This document shows, one piece after another, positions 18,564-26,988 of a stretch of DNA of 64,000 nucleotides. Made by a program: the position numbers and the translations under genes. Under the pieces are notes generated by a model that was given only the letters and a program-made list of their open reading frames with translations, ran no database searches and had not been told where the DNA came from. Numbering within the stretch: the first letter of the stretch is position 1; each line of letters starts with the position of its first letter. The stretch comes from Calothrix sp. NIES-4101 (GTDB taxonomy: Bacteria; Cyanobacteriota; Cyanobacteriia; Cyanobacteriales; Nostocaceae), in assembly GCA_004296455.1 (NCBI GenBank), contig AP018280.1, positions 6,498,794-6,562,793 of the forward strand, read 5' to 3'.

Positions 18564-18752
18564 CTATCCATGAAGGGTGGTTTCCCGAACAATATTTAGG
18601 ACGGTTATGCCTTTTCGCTCCATGTGCTGTCTCATCGCCTCGTAATTTAATCTGTTTACTTCGTCTAATGTATGGGAAATAATACTGTAAGTAATTCGCG
18701 TGAACCGTAATCTTTGGGTGGTGTTTGCCGACAAAATCAGAGAATAGGGCAT
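18564..18752 (-). CDS. Small hypothetical protein, 62 aa
   Basis: Starts MPYSLILSANTTQRLRF, with a later segment MRQHMERKGITVLNIVRET. The alternation of strand-like and helix-like segments faintly resembles CpcD-type linker domains of phycobilisomes, but the match is weak. It lies alone between dnaK and a broken gene fragment. It is either a small real gene or a remnant. Nothing else identifies it. Confidence 0.4.
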   Translation of the reverse strand: MPYSLILSANTTQRLRFTRITYSIISHTLDEVNRLNYEAMRQHMERKGITVLNIVRETTLHG

Positions 18753-18781
18753 AGTGTGATGAGTAAAGAGGCGATCGCCAC

Positions 18782-18883
18782 TATGTTGGTATTGAGGGAT
18801 TTACAGCCAGGGAGGAAGGTAAACAGGAAGGTGTAATCAGGCAGAAGCTGAGAATCATATCAGCATTATTACGATTAAGTTAA
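18782..18883 (+). pseudogene. C-terminal scrap of an Rpn/DUF2887-type nuclease-transposase family protein
   Basis: A 33-codon frame reads EGFTAREEGKQEGVIRQKLR and then IISALLRLS before a stop. Repeated EEGKQEG is typical of the C-terminal tail of cyanobacterial PD-(D/E)XK Rpn-like proteins. No nuclease domain precedes it, so this is a degraded remnant. Confidence 0.4.
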
Positions 18884-19017
18884 GTATAAAAAATATAGCT
18901 AAATAATTGGTTTTAAATAAATTGGTTTTAAATATTAATCAACTTCGCCAAATATCACAAAAAATAGCCCCCAACTCAGGATTCGTACAGGATTAGTAAA
19001 ATTTCTAGAAATTCCCC

Positions 19018-20070
19018 ATGCCGCAATTGTCTCCCCAACTGAAAGCAAGACTTTCCACGCCTTTAAAAATTGGCAATGTGGAAGTTAATAGTCGCGTTCT
19101 GCAATCACCCCTTTCTGGTGTCACCGATTTAGTATTTCGTCGTTTGGTACGTCGCTATGCACCCGATTCCATGTTGTACACGGAAATGGTTCATGCATCA
19201 CAAATACAGTATGTCAAAACACTACCAAAAATCATGGAGGTAGACCCCAACGAACGCCCCATAAGTATTCAATTATTCGATTGCCGATCGCATTTTCTCG
19301 CTCAAGCTGCACAAAAAGCGGTAACAGAAGGTGCTGATACTGTCGATCTGAATATGGGTTGTCCGGTAAACAAAATTACTCGTAAAGGTGGTGGTTCTTC
19401 GCTGTTACGACAACCGGAGTTAGCCGAGGAAATTGTCCGAGAAGTGGTAAAGGCTGTGGATGTCCCGATCACTGTAAAAACTCGGATTGGTTGGGATGAT
19501 GATGAAATTACGATACTAGAATTTGCCCAACGAATGCAGGATGCTGGCGCAAAAATGATTACGGTACATGGTCGTACTCGTGCCCAAGGCTACACAGGTC
19601 ATGCACGTTGGGAATGGATTGGGAAGGTGAAGGAAGTTTTGGAAATTCCTGTAATTGGCAATGGGGATATATTTTCGGTGGAGTCGGCGCTACGCTGTTT
19701 GGAAGTAACGGGTGCAGATGGAGTCATGTGTTCGCGGGGAACTTTGGGTTATCCATTTTTGGTGGGTGAGGTTGATTATTTTTTGAAAACGGGCGAAATA
19801 TTGCCACCAGCAACTCCTATAGAAAGATTGGAATGTGCAAAGGAGCATTTACAAGCTTTGGCTGAATATAAAGGACAGCGCGGTATTTACCAAGCCCGCA
19901 AGCATATGGCTTGGTATGCAAAGGGTTTTGTTGGTGCTTCCGAATTGCGGAGTGATTTGAATCAAGTTGAGACATCACAACAAGGTGTAGATTTGTTGGA
20001 TAAAGCAATTGAGAAATTAGTGATGGGGTATGAGGAATTGGAGGAGAGAGAAATTGCAATGACACAATAA
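19018..20070 (+). CDS. dus: tRNA-dihydrouridine synthase
   Basis: 350 residues forming an FMN-binding TIM barrel. Visible motifs are SPLSGVTDLVFRR near the N-terminus, the catalytic Cys in NMGCPVNK, KTRIGWDD, VHGRTRAQGY and GNGDIFS. The C-terminal helical domain has HLQALAEYKG. It reduces specific uridines in tRNA with NADPH. It is a standalone gene with a 135-base spacer from the previous fragment. The DusB-like subgroup is likely from overall similarity but not certain. Confidence 0.93.
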   Translation: MPQLSPQLKARLSTPLKIGNVEVNSRVLQSPLSGVTDLVFRRLVRRYAPDSMLYTEMVHASQIQYVKTLPKIMEVDPNERPISIQLFDCRSHFLAQAAQKAVTEGADTVDLNMGCPVNKITRKGGGSSLLRQPELAEEIVREVVKAVDVPITVKTRIGWDDDEITILEFAQRMQDAGAKMITVHGRTRAQGYTGHARWEWIGKVKEVLEIPVIGNGDIFSVESALRCLEVTGADGVMCSRGTLGYPFLVGEVDYFLKTGEILPPATPIERLECAKEHLQALAEYKGQRGIYQARKHMAWYAKGFVGASELRSDLNQVETSQQGVDLLDKAIEKLVMGYEELEEREIAMTQ

Positions 20071-20172
20071 AATTCTGTCTTTTATACTCACGTTTCGCAA
20101 TCCAAATTATTGATGTGTATTGTCTAAAATTACACTAAATCTTTGGGAACATTCCAAATGTGTAAATTGTTT

Positions 20173-20235
20173 TTTGTAGTGCGGGCTTCTAGCCCGCTTC
20201 CTGGAGACTAGGGAGCAAGATGCTCCCACTACAAA
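20173..20235. repeat. Palindromic intergenic repeat (MITE-like)
   Basis: Terminal inverted repeats TTTGTAGTG and CACTACAAA enclose two nested hairpins, GCGGGC-TTCTA-GCCCGC and GGGAGCAAGATGCTCCC. The AGCCCGC motif is common in cyanobacterial intergenic repeats. It is 63 bp long and non-coding. Confidence 0.7.
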
Positions 20236-20546
20236 TTGTATTTTTGCAAAATTGGGATACTCCCAAATCTTTGTTAAATATACTGAGAGTTGATTTGAGA
20301 AATTAATTTTTGTCAATCTGAGTCTCAATAATTCTCTGAAAATCAGAAAATTGTGATATATCTATCGAAAGTAGGATTTAAAAAAAATTCAATTTTATTA
20401 TTGTGATATTCCTTTTTTGTTGCTTTGGAATTACTGTTTAATCACAACTTTATGCAAAAACAATTAAGTAACATAATTTACTGTTAATTATTGCAATCTT
20501 AGTGAGGCTAATATATAGAAGCTTTAATCAGATTAATCAGAATGTT

Positions 20547-20969
20547 ATGAGTACAGAAGAACTTTTATTTCGGTATAAGGCTGGCGAAAGAAACTTTAAA
20601 GGCGTAAATCTGATTGGAAGTTATCTCAATGGAATAGATTTGAGTGGGGCAAATCTCCGGGGTGCTTCGATTTGCGAGGCTGACTTGAGTCAGGCGATTT
20701 TAGTGGGGGCAGACTTAACCGAGGCATCTTTAATTCGAGTCAATTTGAGTGGTGCCAACTTGAGTGGTGCTAATTTGAGTGGTGCCAAGTTATATGAAGC
20801 AAAACTTACTGGCGCTTTGCTAAAAGGTGCCAAGTTAAAAATGGCAGATTTAATTGATGCAGATTTTTCGGCTGCGAAATTGGTAGAAGCAAATCTTTAT
20901 GGTGCATATACGAATGGTACAAACTGGGATGGTGCAGTGATGCCTGATGGCACAATTCACCAGTATTAA
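20547..20969 (+). CDS. Pentapeptide-repeat protein
   Basis: 140 residues from the ATG of MSTEELLFRYKAGERNF; a GTG at 20502 would add 15 atypical residues, so the ATG is preferred. After the short leader come about 18 consecutive A(D/N)LxX pentapeptides (LSGANLSGANLSGA), which fold as a right-handed quadrilateral beta helix. Such proteins are abundant in cyanobacteria and of mostly unknown function. The last part (WDGAVMPDGTIHQY) is the usual capping motif. No other domain is present. Confidence 0.9.
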   Translation: MSTEELLFRYKAGERNFKGVNLIGSYLNGIDLSGANLRGASICEADLSQAILVGADLTEASLIRVNLSGANLSGANLSGAKLYEAKLTGALLKGAKLKMADLIDADFSAAKLVEANLYGAYTNGTNWDGAVMPDGTIHQY

Positions 20970-21391
20970 TAGTTGACGAAGGTGAGGGAATTTGATTTCC
21001 CAGCAATCTAAAGGCAATATGTTTTGTGCCCTTCAACAAGCTCAGGAACCATCAGGGTAAAATTCTCCGTAGACACAAGAAATAAAACCTAGAAAATAGC
21101 CTTTGCAGCTATTTTTTGTATCTTGGGCTTATTTCTGGCAACTGTACTATTTCAAATAACTGTTTTTCGGCGTTGTATAAACGTGGGATTAATTCGCATC
21201 TGAAACTATTCATAATTCTTCCAAAATAGAGCGAAATTCTCCCATATTCAGCAGCGCCTCTTTTTTCTTCTCAGTCGTATCAAGCACGTACCACACGCAC
21301 GTAAAAATTTCCAACATCTCCATAAAACCTTGCCAGTTGTCGGCTGTAGCTAAATTTGCCAGAATAAGCTCATTCTTTGACTTGGTAAATT
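20970..21391. other. Intergenic with possible gene remnant
   Basis: It contains a short dispersed repeat (CTTCAACAAGCTCAGG near 21031). On the minus strand, 21210 to about 21385 is open and reads ANLATADNWQGFMEMLEIFT and then CVWYVLDTTEKK before a stop. This has protein-like composition and could be the 3' end of a lost gene. No complete gene is seen. Confidence 0.35.
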
Positions 21392-24304
21392 ATGATGCTG
21401 GTAGGGGAAATTTTGCGCGATCGCTATAAAATCATTAAATTACTGGGGGAAGGAGGTTTTGGTCAAACCTTTCTTGCTGAGGATTTGGGTATTCCTATCG
21501 AACCTAAGCCAAGATGTGTTGTCAAACGGCTGAAAACTGAAAATCTTAAAGATGAGGAATTGGAGTGGTTGAAAAATTCCTTTGTCAAAGAAGCAGCTAT
21601 TTTATACAATTTGGGCAGACTGCATCCACAAATTCCTAGCCTATCGGAATATTTTCAAGTCGGGAATGAATTTTGCCTAGTTCAGGAATATATCGATGGT
21701 GTCGAACTAGCAAATATTATGACACCAGGAAAGAAAATTCCTGAAGTTGCTGTAATTCAACTTTTGACAGAAATTTTAGAAGTATTGGTAGTTGTCCATC
21801 AAGAAAACATTATTCACCGCGATATCAAGCCACAAAATATTATGCGGCGTAATGCTGATGGGAAAATTATCTTAATTGACTTTGGCGCAGTCAAACAAAT
21901 CATGGTGAAAAGCCCCGGGCAAACCAGTCGAACTGTGGTAATTGGCACACCTGGTTTTATGCCAGTAGAGCAAATTATAGGGAAACCCAAATTAGCCAGC
22001 GATATCTATGCTGTGGGGATGGTGGGAGTGCAAGCTTTGACGGGAATACCACCACATTTGTTGGATGACGATGAAGATGGGGAAGTAATTTGGCAGGATA
22101 AAGTTAGTATTGATAGTCGATTTACGGCAGTTTTGGCAACGATGGTAAATCGTCGCGTCAGTCAGCGTTACCAAAATGCCACGGAAGCTTTGGAAGTAAT
22201 GCGATTATTGAATAAACCAATTGCTACGACAATTATTTCTCCACCATTACCTCCAGGAGAGAATCAAGAAGTTAATAATAGTGAATCATTAAAACAAGCT
22301 GTATCACCGAAAAATGAAATATTTCCATCGAAGATAGCAGCTTTTTTGAATATTTTCCAAAATACATCTACACCCCAGGTTAATAATGCCGAGCCAACAA
22401 AAAATGCTAAAACTTATTACAACGAAGGGACTGAAAAATATAACAGGGGAGATAACCAAGGAGCGATCGAGGATTTCAACCAAGCTCTAAAAATTAATCC
22501 CAACGATCCAGATGCTTACATTTGTCGGGGTGTATCTCGTAAGAATTTAGGAGATAACCAAGGAGCAATCGAGGATTTTAACCAAGCTTTAAAAATTAAT
22601 CCTAACTATGCACTTGCTTACATTAATCGGGGTGTATCTCGTAAGAATTTAGGAGATAACCAAGGAGCAATCGAGGATTTTAACCAAGCTTTAAAAATTA
22701 ATCCTAACTATGCACTTGCTTACATTAATCGGGGTATAGCTCGTGGGATTTTAGGAGATAACCAAGGAGCTATCGAGGATTACAACCAAGTCATTAAAAT
22801 TAATCCTAACCATGAATATGCTTATATTAATCGGGGTGTATCTCGTAAGAATTTAGGAGATAACCAAGGAGCAATCGAGGATTTTAACCAAGCCATTAAA
22901 ATTAATCCTAACGATGCAATTGCTTACTATTATCGGGGTATATCTCGTCAGAATTTAGGAGATAACCAAGGAGCAATTGAGGATTTTAACCAAGCCATTA
23001 GAATTAATCCTAACGATGCAGATGCTTACTATTATCGGGGTAATGCTCGTAGGCTTTTAGGAGATTACCAAGTAGCAATTGAGGATTTTAACCAAGCCAT
23101 TAAAATTAATCCTAACGATACAGATGCTTATGGCAATCGGGGTATAGCTCGTCAGAATTTAGGAGATAACCAAGGAGCTATCGAGGATTACAACCAAGTC
23201 ATTAAAATTAATCCTAACCATGAATATGCTTATATTAATCGGGGTGTATCTCGTAAGAATTTAGGAGATTACCAAGGAGCTATCGAGGATTTTAACCAAG
23301 CCATTAAAATTAATCCTAACTATGCACTTGCTTATGGCAATCGGGGTATAGCTCGTCAGAATTTAGGAGATTACCAAGGAGCTATCGAGGATTTTAACCA
23401 AGCCATTAAAATTAATCCTAACTATGCACTTGCTTATGGCAATCGGGGTATAGCTCGTCAGAATTTAGGAGATTACCAAGGAGCTATCGAGGATTTTAAC
23501 CAAGCCATTAAAATTAATCCTAACTATGCACTTGCTTATGGCAATCGGGGTATAGCTCGTCAGAATTTAGGAGATTACCAAGGAGCAATTGAGGATTATA
23601 ACCAAGCCATTAAAATTAATCCTAACCATGAATATGCTTACTATTATCGGGGTAATGCTCGTGGGACTTTAGGAGATTACCAAGGAGCGATCAAGGATTA
23701 CAACCAAGTCATTAAAATTAATCCTAACGACGCAATTGCTTACTATTATCGGGGTAATGCTCGTGGGACTTTAGGAGATTACCAAGGAGCAATTGAGGAT
23801 TATAACCAAGCCATTAAAATTAATCCTAACCATGAATATGCTTATATTAATCGGGGTAATGCTCGTGGGACTTTAGGAGATTACCAAGGAGCAATTGAGG
23901 ATTATAACCAAGCCATTAAAATTAATCCTAACCATGAATATGCTTATATTAATCGGGGTAATGCTCGTGGGACTTTAGGAGATTACCAAGGAGCAATTGA
24001 GAATTTTAACCAAGCCATTAAAATTAATCCTAACGATACAGATGCTTATGGCAATCGGGGTAATGCTCGTCAGAATTTAGGAGATTACCAAGGAGCGATC
24101 GAAGATTACAGTCAAGTCATCAAAATTAATTCAGACTGTGCACTTCCTTACATGAATCGAGGAATATCTCGTCGTAATTTGGGAGATAACCAAGGAGCAC
24201 TAGAAGATTACCGTCAAGCTGCAAATTTATATAAACAGCAAGGCAATAATAGCGGGCACAAAGATGCATTAAAGCGCATTAAAAAAATTGAAAATGAAAA
24301 ATAA
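21392..24304 (+). CDS. Ser/Thr protein kinase with 18-19 TPR repeats
   Basis: 970 residues. Residues 1-275 are a Hanks-type kinase with glycine loop GEGGFGQTF, ATP-binding Lys in CVVKRL, catalytic HRDIKPQN, DFG in LIDFGAVKQ and activation-segment GTPGFMPVEQ, so it should be active. A linker (about 275-335) leads to 18 full 34-residue TPR units plus one degenerate unit, each with GDxQGAIEDxNQAIKINPN. No membrane segment is seen, so it is probably cytoplasmic with a protein-binding superhelix. Kinase-TPR fusions are common in filamentous cyanobacteria. The TPR units are nearly identical at DNA level, indicating recent expansion. The start could be the first or second ATG. Confidence 0.95.
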   Translation: MMLVGEILRDRYKIIKLLGEGGFGQTFLAEDLGIPIEPKPRCVVKRLKTENLKDEELEWLKNSFVKEAAILYNLGRLHPQIPSLSEYFQVGNEFCLVQEYIDGVELANIMTPGKKIPEVAVIQLLTEILEVLVVVHQENIIHRDIKPQNIMRRNADGKIILIDFGAVKQIMVKSPGQTSRTVVIGTPGFMPVEQIIGKPKLASDIYAVGMVGVQALTGIPPHLLDDDEDGEVIWQDKVSIDSRFTAVLATMVNRRVSQRYQNATEALEVMRLLNKPIATTIISPPLPPGENQEVNNSESLKQAVSPKNEIFPSKIAAFLNIFQNTSTPQVNNAEPTKNAKTYYNEGTEKYNRGDNQGAIEDFNQALKINPNDPDAYICRGVSRKNLGDNQGAIEDFNQALKINPNYALAYINRGVSRKNLGDNQGAIEDFNQALKINPNYALAYINRGIARGILGDNQGAIEDYNQVIKINPNHEYAYINRGVSRKNLGDNQGAIEDFNQAIKINPNDAIAYYYRGISRQNLGDNQGAIEDFNQAIRINPNDADAYYYRGNARRLLGDYQVAIEDFNQAIKINPNDTDAYGNRGIARQNLGDNQGAIEDYNQVIKINPNHEYAYINRGVSRKNLGDYQGAIEDFNQAIKINPNYALAYGNRGIARQNLGDYQGAIEDFNQAIKINPNYALAYGNRGIARQNLGDYQGAIEDFNQAIKINPNYALAYGNRGIARQNLGDYQGAIEDYNQAIKINPNHEYAYYYRGNARGTLGDYQGAIKDYNQVIKINPNDAIAYYYRGNARGTLGDYQGAIEDYNQAIKINPNHEYAYINRGNARGTLGDYQGAIEDYNQAIKINPNHEYAYINRGNARGTLGDYQGAIENFNQAIKINPNDTDAYGNRGNARQNLGDYQGAIEDYSQVIKINSDCALPYMNRGISRRNLGDNQGALEDYRQAANLYKQQGNNSGHKDALKRIKKIENEK
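22411..24230 (+). repeat. Tandem 102-bp repeat array encoding TPR units
   Basis: About 18 head-to-tail copies of a 102-bp unit. Units 10-12 are identical in protein and almost identical in DNA, and the variants (GDN/GDY, YAY/LAY) are shuffled between copies. This suggests repeated unequal recombination or gene conversion. It is coding, not a CRISPR array. Confidence 0.95.
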
Positions 24305-24560
24305 AAAACTAATGACAAGAAAGGAGATAGAAGCAATGTTTGGGTTAAGCGATTTGAAACAAACACGGGTATATCAAGAAGGTAAAGAAGAAGGAAAAGA
24401 GGAAGGAATAAAGGAAGGAAGAAAGGAAGGAACTCAAGCAGGACGTTTGGAAGCCAAGTTAGAAGCGGTTCCCAAGTTGCTAGCATTGGGTTTGACTGTC
24501 GAACAAGTAGCAGAAGTGCTGGGTTTAGATATTAACCAAGTTCAACAAGCCAGTAAGTAG
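24288..24560 (+). CDS. DUF2887/Rpn-type C-terminal fragment, 90 aa
   Basis: Reads LMTRKEIEAMFGLSDLKQTR, then a run of EGKEEG units, then EAVPKLLALGLTVEQVAEVL. This is the C-terminal tail of cyanobacterial DUF2887/Rpn-like PD-(D/E)XK proteins, which usually have about 200 residues of nuclease domain before it. That domain is absent, so the gene is a truncated remnant, possibly still translated. It overlaps the kinase stop by 17 bases; an internal ATG at 24312 would avoid the overlap. Confidence 0.6.
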   Translation: MKMKNKKLMTRKEIEAMFGLSDLKQTRVYQEGKEEGKEEGIKEGRKEGTQAGRLEAKLEAVPKLLALGLTVEQVAEVLGLDINQVQQASK

Positions 24561-24682
24561 GATGATACTAAATAAATCAAGCGATCGCAAATTCAAGATA
24601 AACCCCCTTTCTGATACGCTGAAATAATCACCACAGAGGAGAAGCGCCGTGATTAATGAAGGTGGCGCGTAAGGGAATCACA

Positions 24683-26368
24683 ATGTCGGAAAATCTCAGA
24701 AGTCAAGCTATCACCCAAGGGGTACAACGTTCACCCAATCGCGCAATGTTGCGTGCAACCGGATTCCAAGATGAGGATTTTTCTAAGGCGATAGTCGGTG
24801 TTGCCAATGCTTACAGTACCATTACTCCCTGCAATATGGGTTTGAATGACTTAGCAAATCGCGCTCAAGAGGGAATTCGCCAGGCGGGGGGAATGCCGCA
24901 AATCTTCGGTACGATTACCGTTAGCGATGGTATCTCGATGGGAACCGAAGGGATGAAATATTCTCTGGTGTCGCGGGAAGTTATTGCTGACTCTATCGAA
25001 ACCGCTTGTAACGGCGAAAGCATGGATGGAGTGCTAACTATTGGCGGTTGCGATAAAAATATGCCCGGTTCCATGATTGCGATCGCTCGTATGAATATCC
25101 CTGCTATCTTTGTCTATGGGGGTACTATTAAACCCGGTAGTTACAGAGAATGCGATTTAACTGTTGTCAGTTCCTTTGAGGCTGTAGGTGCTTTTAAAGC
25201 TGGCAAAATCGGCGAAGATGAATTAATGGCAATTGAACGTCGCGCTTGTCCTGGGGCGGGTTCCTGCGGTGGTATGTACACAGCCAATACAATGTCATCG
25301 GCATTTGAAGCCATGGGGATGAGTTTACCCTATTCCTCGACAATGGCTGCTGAAGATGCAGAAAAAGCCGATAGTGCAGAAAAATCAGGACATGTACTTG
25401 TCGAAGCCATTCGCAAACAACTTTTACCCCGACAAATTATTACCCGCAAATCCATTGAAAATGCCATTTCTGTGATTATGGCAGTCGGTGGTTCCACAAA
25501 TGCAGTATTACATTTTTTGGCGATCGCTCATGCTGCTGGTGTCGAATTTAAGTTAGATGATTTTGAGAGTATTCGGGCAAGAGTGCCTGTATTGTGTGAT
25601 TTAAAACCTAGTGGACGCTATGTAGCTACGGATTTACACAGAGCCGGTGGTGTCCCTCTGGTGATGAAAATGCTGTTAGATAAAGGATTATTGCACGGCG
25701 ATTGTATCACCATTACTGGACAAACAATTGCTGAAGTCCTCAAAGATGTACCTTCCGAGCCATCGCCAGACCAGGATGTCATTCGTCCTTGGGATAAACC
25801 AATGTATGCACAGGGACATTTGGCAATTCTCAAAGGTAATTTAGCCACAGAAGGAGCGGTAGCAAAAATTACTGGCGTTAAACTACCAAAAATTACTGGA
25901 CCCGCCCGTGTATTTGAGTCAGAGGAAGAATGCTTAGATGCAATTCTCGCCAATAAAATCAAACCGGGGGATGTCCTCATTATCCGTTATGAAGGACCAA
26001 AAGGTGGTCCCGGAATGCGGGAAATGCTTGCTCCTACCTCAGCGATTATTGGTGCAGGTTTGGGCGACTCGGTGGGGTTAATTACCGATGGACGTTTTTC
26101 TGGCGGCACTTACGGTATGGTTGTTGGACATGTGGCTCCAGAAGCTGCGGTTGGGGGAAATATTGCTTTGGTTGAGGAAGGCGATAGTATCACCATTGAT
26201 GCGCCAGCGCGATTATTGCAAGTGAATTTATCTGAAGAGGAATTAGCGAGAAGACGGGCAAATTGGCAACCAAAACCGCCTCGTTACACCAAAGGTATTT
26301 TGGCTAAATATGCCAAGTTAGTATCTTCAAGTAGTTTGGGTGCGGTGACAGATTTGGATTTATTTTAA
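24683..26368 (+). CDS. ilvD: Dihydroxy-acid dehydratase
   Basis: 561 residues from the ATG of [20 protein letters not shown]. An upstream ATG at 24656 adds nine residues but does not fit the family start, although a GAGGAG lies further upstream. Fe-S ligands are in [15 protein letters not shown] and [15 protein letters not shown]. It dehydrates dihydroxy acids to 2-keto acids in branched-chain amino-acid synthesis. The C-terminus with [12 protein letters not shown] and DGRFSGGT is intact. It stands alone, with a hairpin just after the stop. Confidence 0.97.
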   Translation: MSENLRSQAITQGVQRSPNRAMLRATGFQDEDFSKAIVGVANAYSTITPCNMGLNDLANRAQEGIRQAGGMPQIFGTITVSDGISMGTEGMKYSLVSREVIADSIETACNGESMDGVLTIGGCDKNMPGSMIAIARMNIPAIFVYGGTIKPGSYRECDLTVVSSFEAVGAFKAGKIGEDELMAIERRACPGAGSCGGMYTANTMSSAFEAMGMSLPYSSTMAAEDAEKADSAEKSGHVLVEAIRKQLLPRQIITRKSIENAISVIMAVGGSTNAVLHFLAIAHAAGVEFKLDDFESIRARVPVLCDLKPSGRYVATDLHRAGGVPLVMKMLLDKGLLHGDCITITGQTIAEVLKDVPSEPSPDQDVIRPWDKPMYAQGHLAILKGNLATEGAVAKITGVKLPKITGPARVFESEEECLDAILANKIKPGDVLIIRYEGPKGGPGMREMLAPTSAIIGAGLGDSVGLITDGRFSGGTYGMVVGHVAPEAAVGGNIALVEEGDSITIDAPARLLQVNLSEEELARRRANWQPKPPRYTKGILAKYAKLVSSSSLGAVTDLDLF

Positions 26369-26380
26369 GGTAAGTTAGTT

Positions 26381-26412
26381 ATACTCTCCTAAAATTTAAT
26401 TTAGGGGAGTAT
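26381..26412 (+). terminator. Hairpin after ilvD, probable terminator
   Basis: ATACTCTCCTAAA pairs with TTTAGGGGAGTAT (one G-T pair) around a short AT loop, 12 bases after the ilvD stop. The following T run is short, so termination strength is uncertain. Confidence 0.6.
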
Positions 26413-26518
26413 TTAGGAATATGGAATTAAATAAATTACAAAAGTAGGCTGCTGTTAGCGCAGCGTAACGCACAATTTTAGATTCCATTAGAATTACAAG
26501 TTATTAAATTCCTGTTCC

Positions 26519-26962
26519 TTAGTCATAACTGCTGTAACTACTACCGGAATCATAGCTACTACCGGAATCACAACTGTAACTGCTACCGGAATCGTAGCTA
26601 CTACTTGAATCATAGCTAGAACTATAACTATCATTAGATTCGTAATTACTAATCGATTCGCAAATATTGGAATTATCGCTATTTGTATACTCGTTGTTGC
26701 TGTTGGTATAGTCTTGAGTGTGGTGAGAATCTAAGCAATGATGAAAATTATGGCTACCGTCATTTGTCTCTTGAGTACTACTAACTGCGTCGCTAGTATT
26801 TGAGAAATCGCTATCAAAATCAAAATTACTACTTGTCTCACTACTAATACGATAATTTCGATGTGCTTGGGCTTTTTGACGTTTCCAAACTTTGCTGAGA
26901 GTAAAAGCTGTAATCACAATGATGATAACAGCAAGCAAGACAGGTAAACCAAGCATAAACAC
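26519..26962 (-). CDS. Membrane-anchored low-complexity Ser/Asp/Tyr protein
   Basis: 147 residues. An N-terminal membrane helix (about 3-24: LGLPVLLAVIIIVITAFTL) is followed by a basic stretch (KVWKRQKAQAHRN), so the tail is probably cytoplasmic. The remaining 110 residues are almost only Ser, Asp, Asn and Tyr, ending in imperfect repeats of SSYDSGS. A disordered, possibly phosphorylated or aggregating tail is suggested. It lies 26 bases downstream of the CPBP gene, opposite to ilvD. The family is not recognised. Confidence 0.7.
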   Translation of the reverse strand: MFMLGLPVLLAVIIIVITAFTLSKVWKRQKAQAHRNYRISSETSSNFDFDSDFSNTSDAVSSTQETNDGSHNFHHCLDSHHTQDYTNSNNEYTNSDNSNICESISNYESNDSYSSSYDSSSSYDSGSSYSCDSGSSYDSGSSYSSYD

Positions 26963-26988
26963 CTTCTGTAGAATATCTCATAGAGTTA

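Noticed and set aside
18564-18752. Confident call as a CpcD-type phycobilisome linker
   Set aside because: Similarity is only faint and no phycobilisome gene is nearby.
22411-24230. Regular tandem repeat considered as CRISPR or satellite
   Set aside because: The 102-bp unit is in frame and encodes TPR motifs inside a kinase gene.
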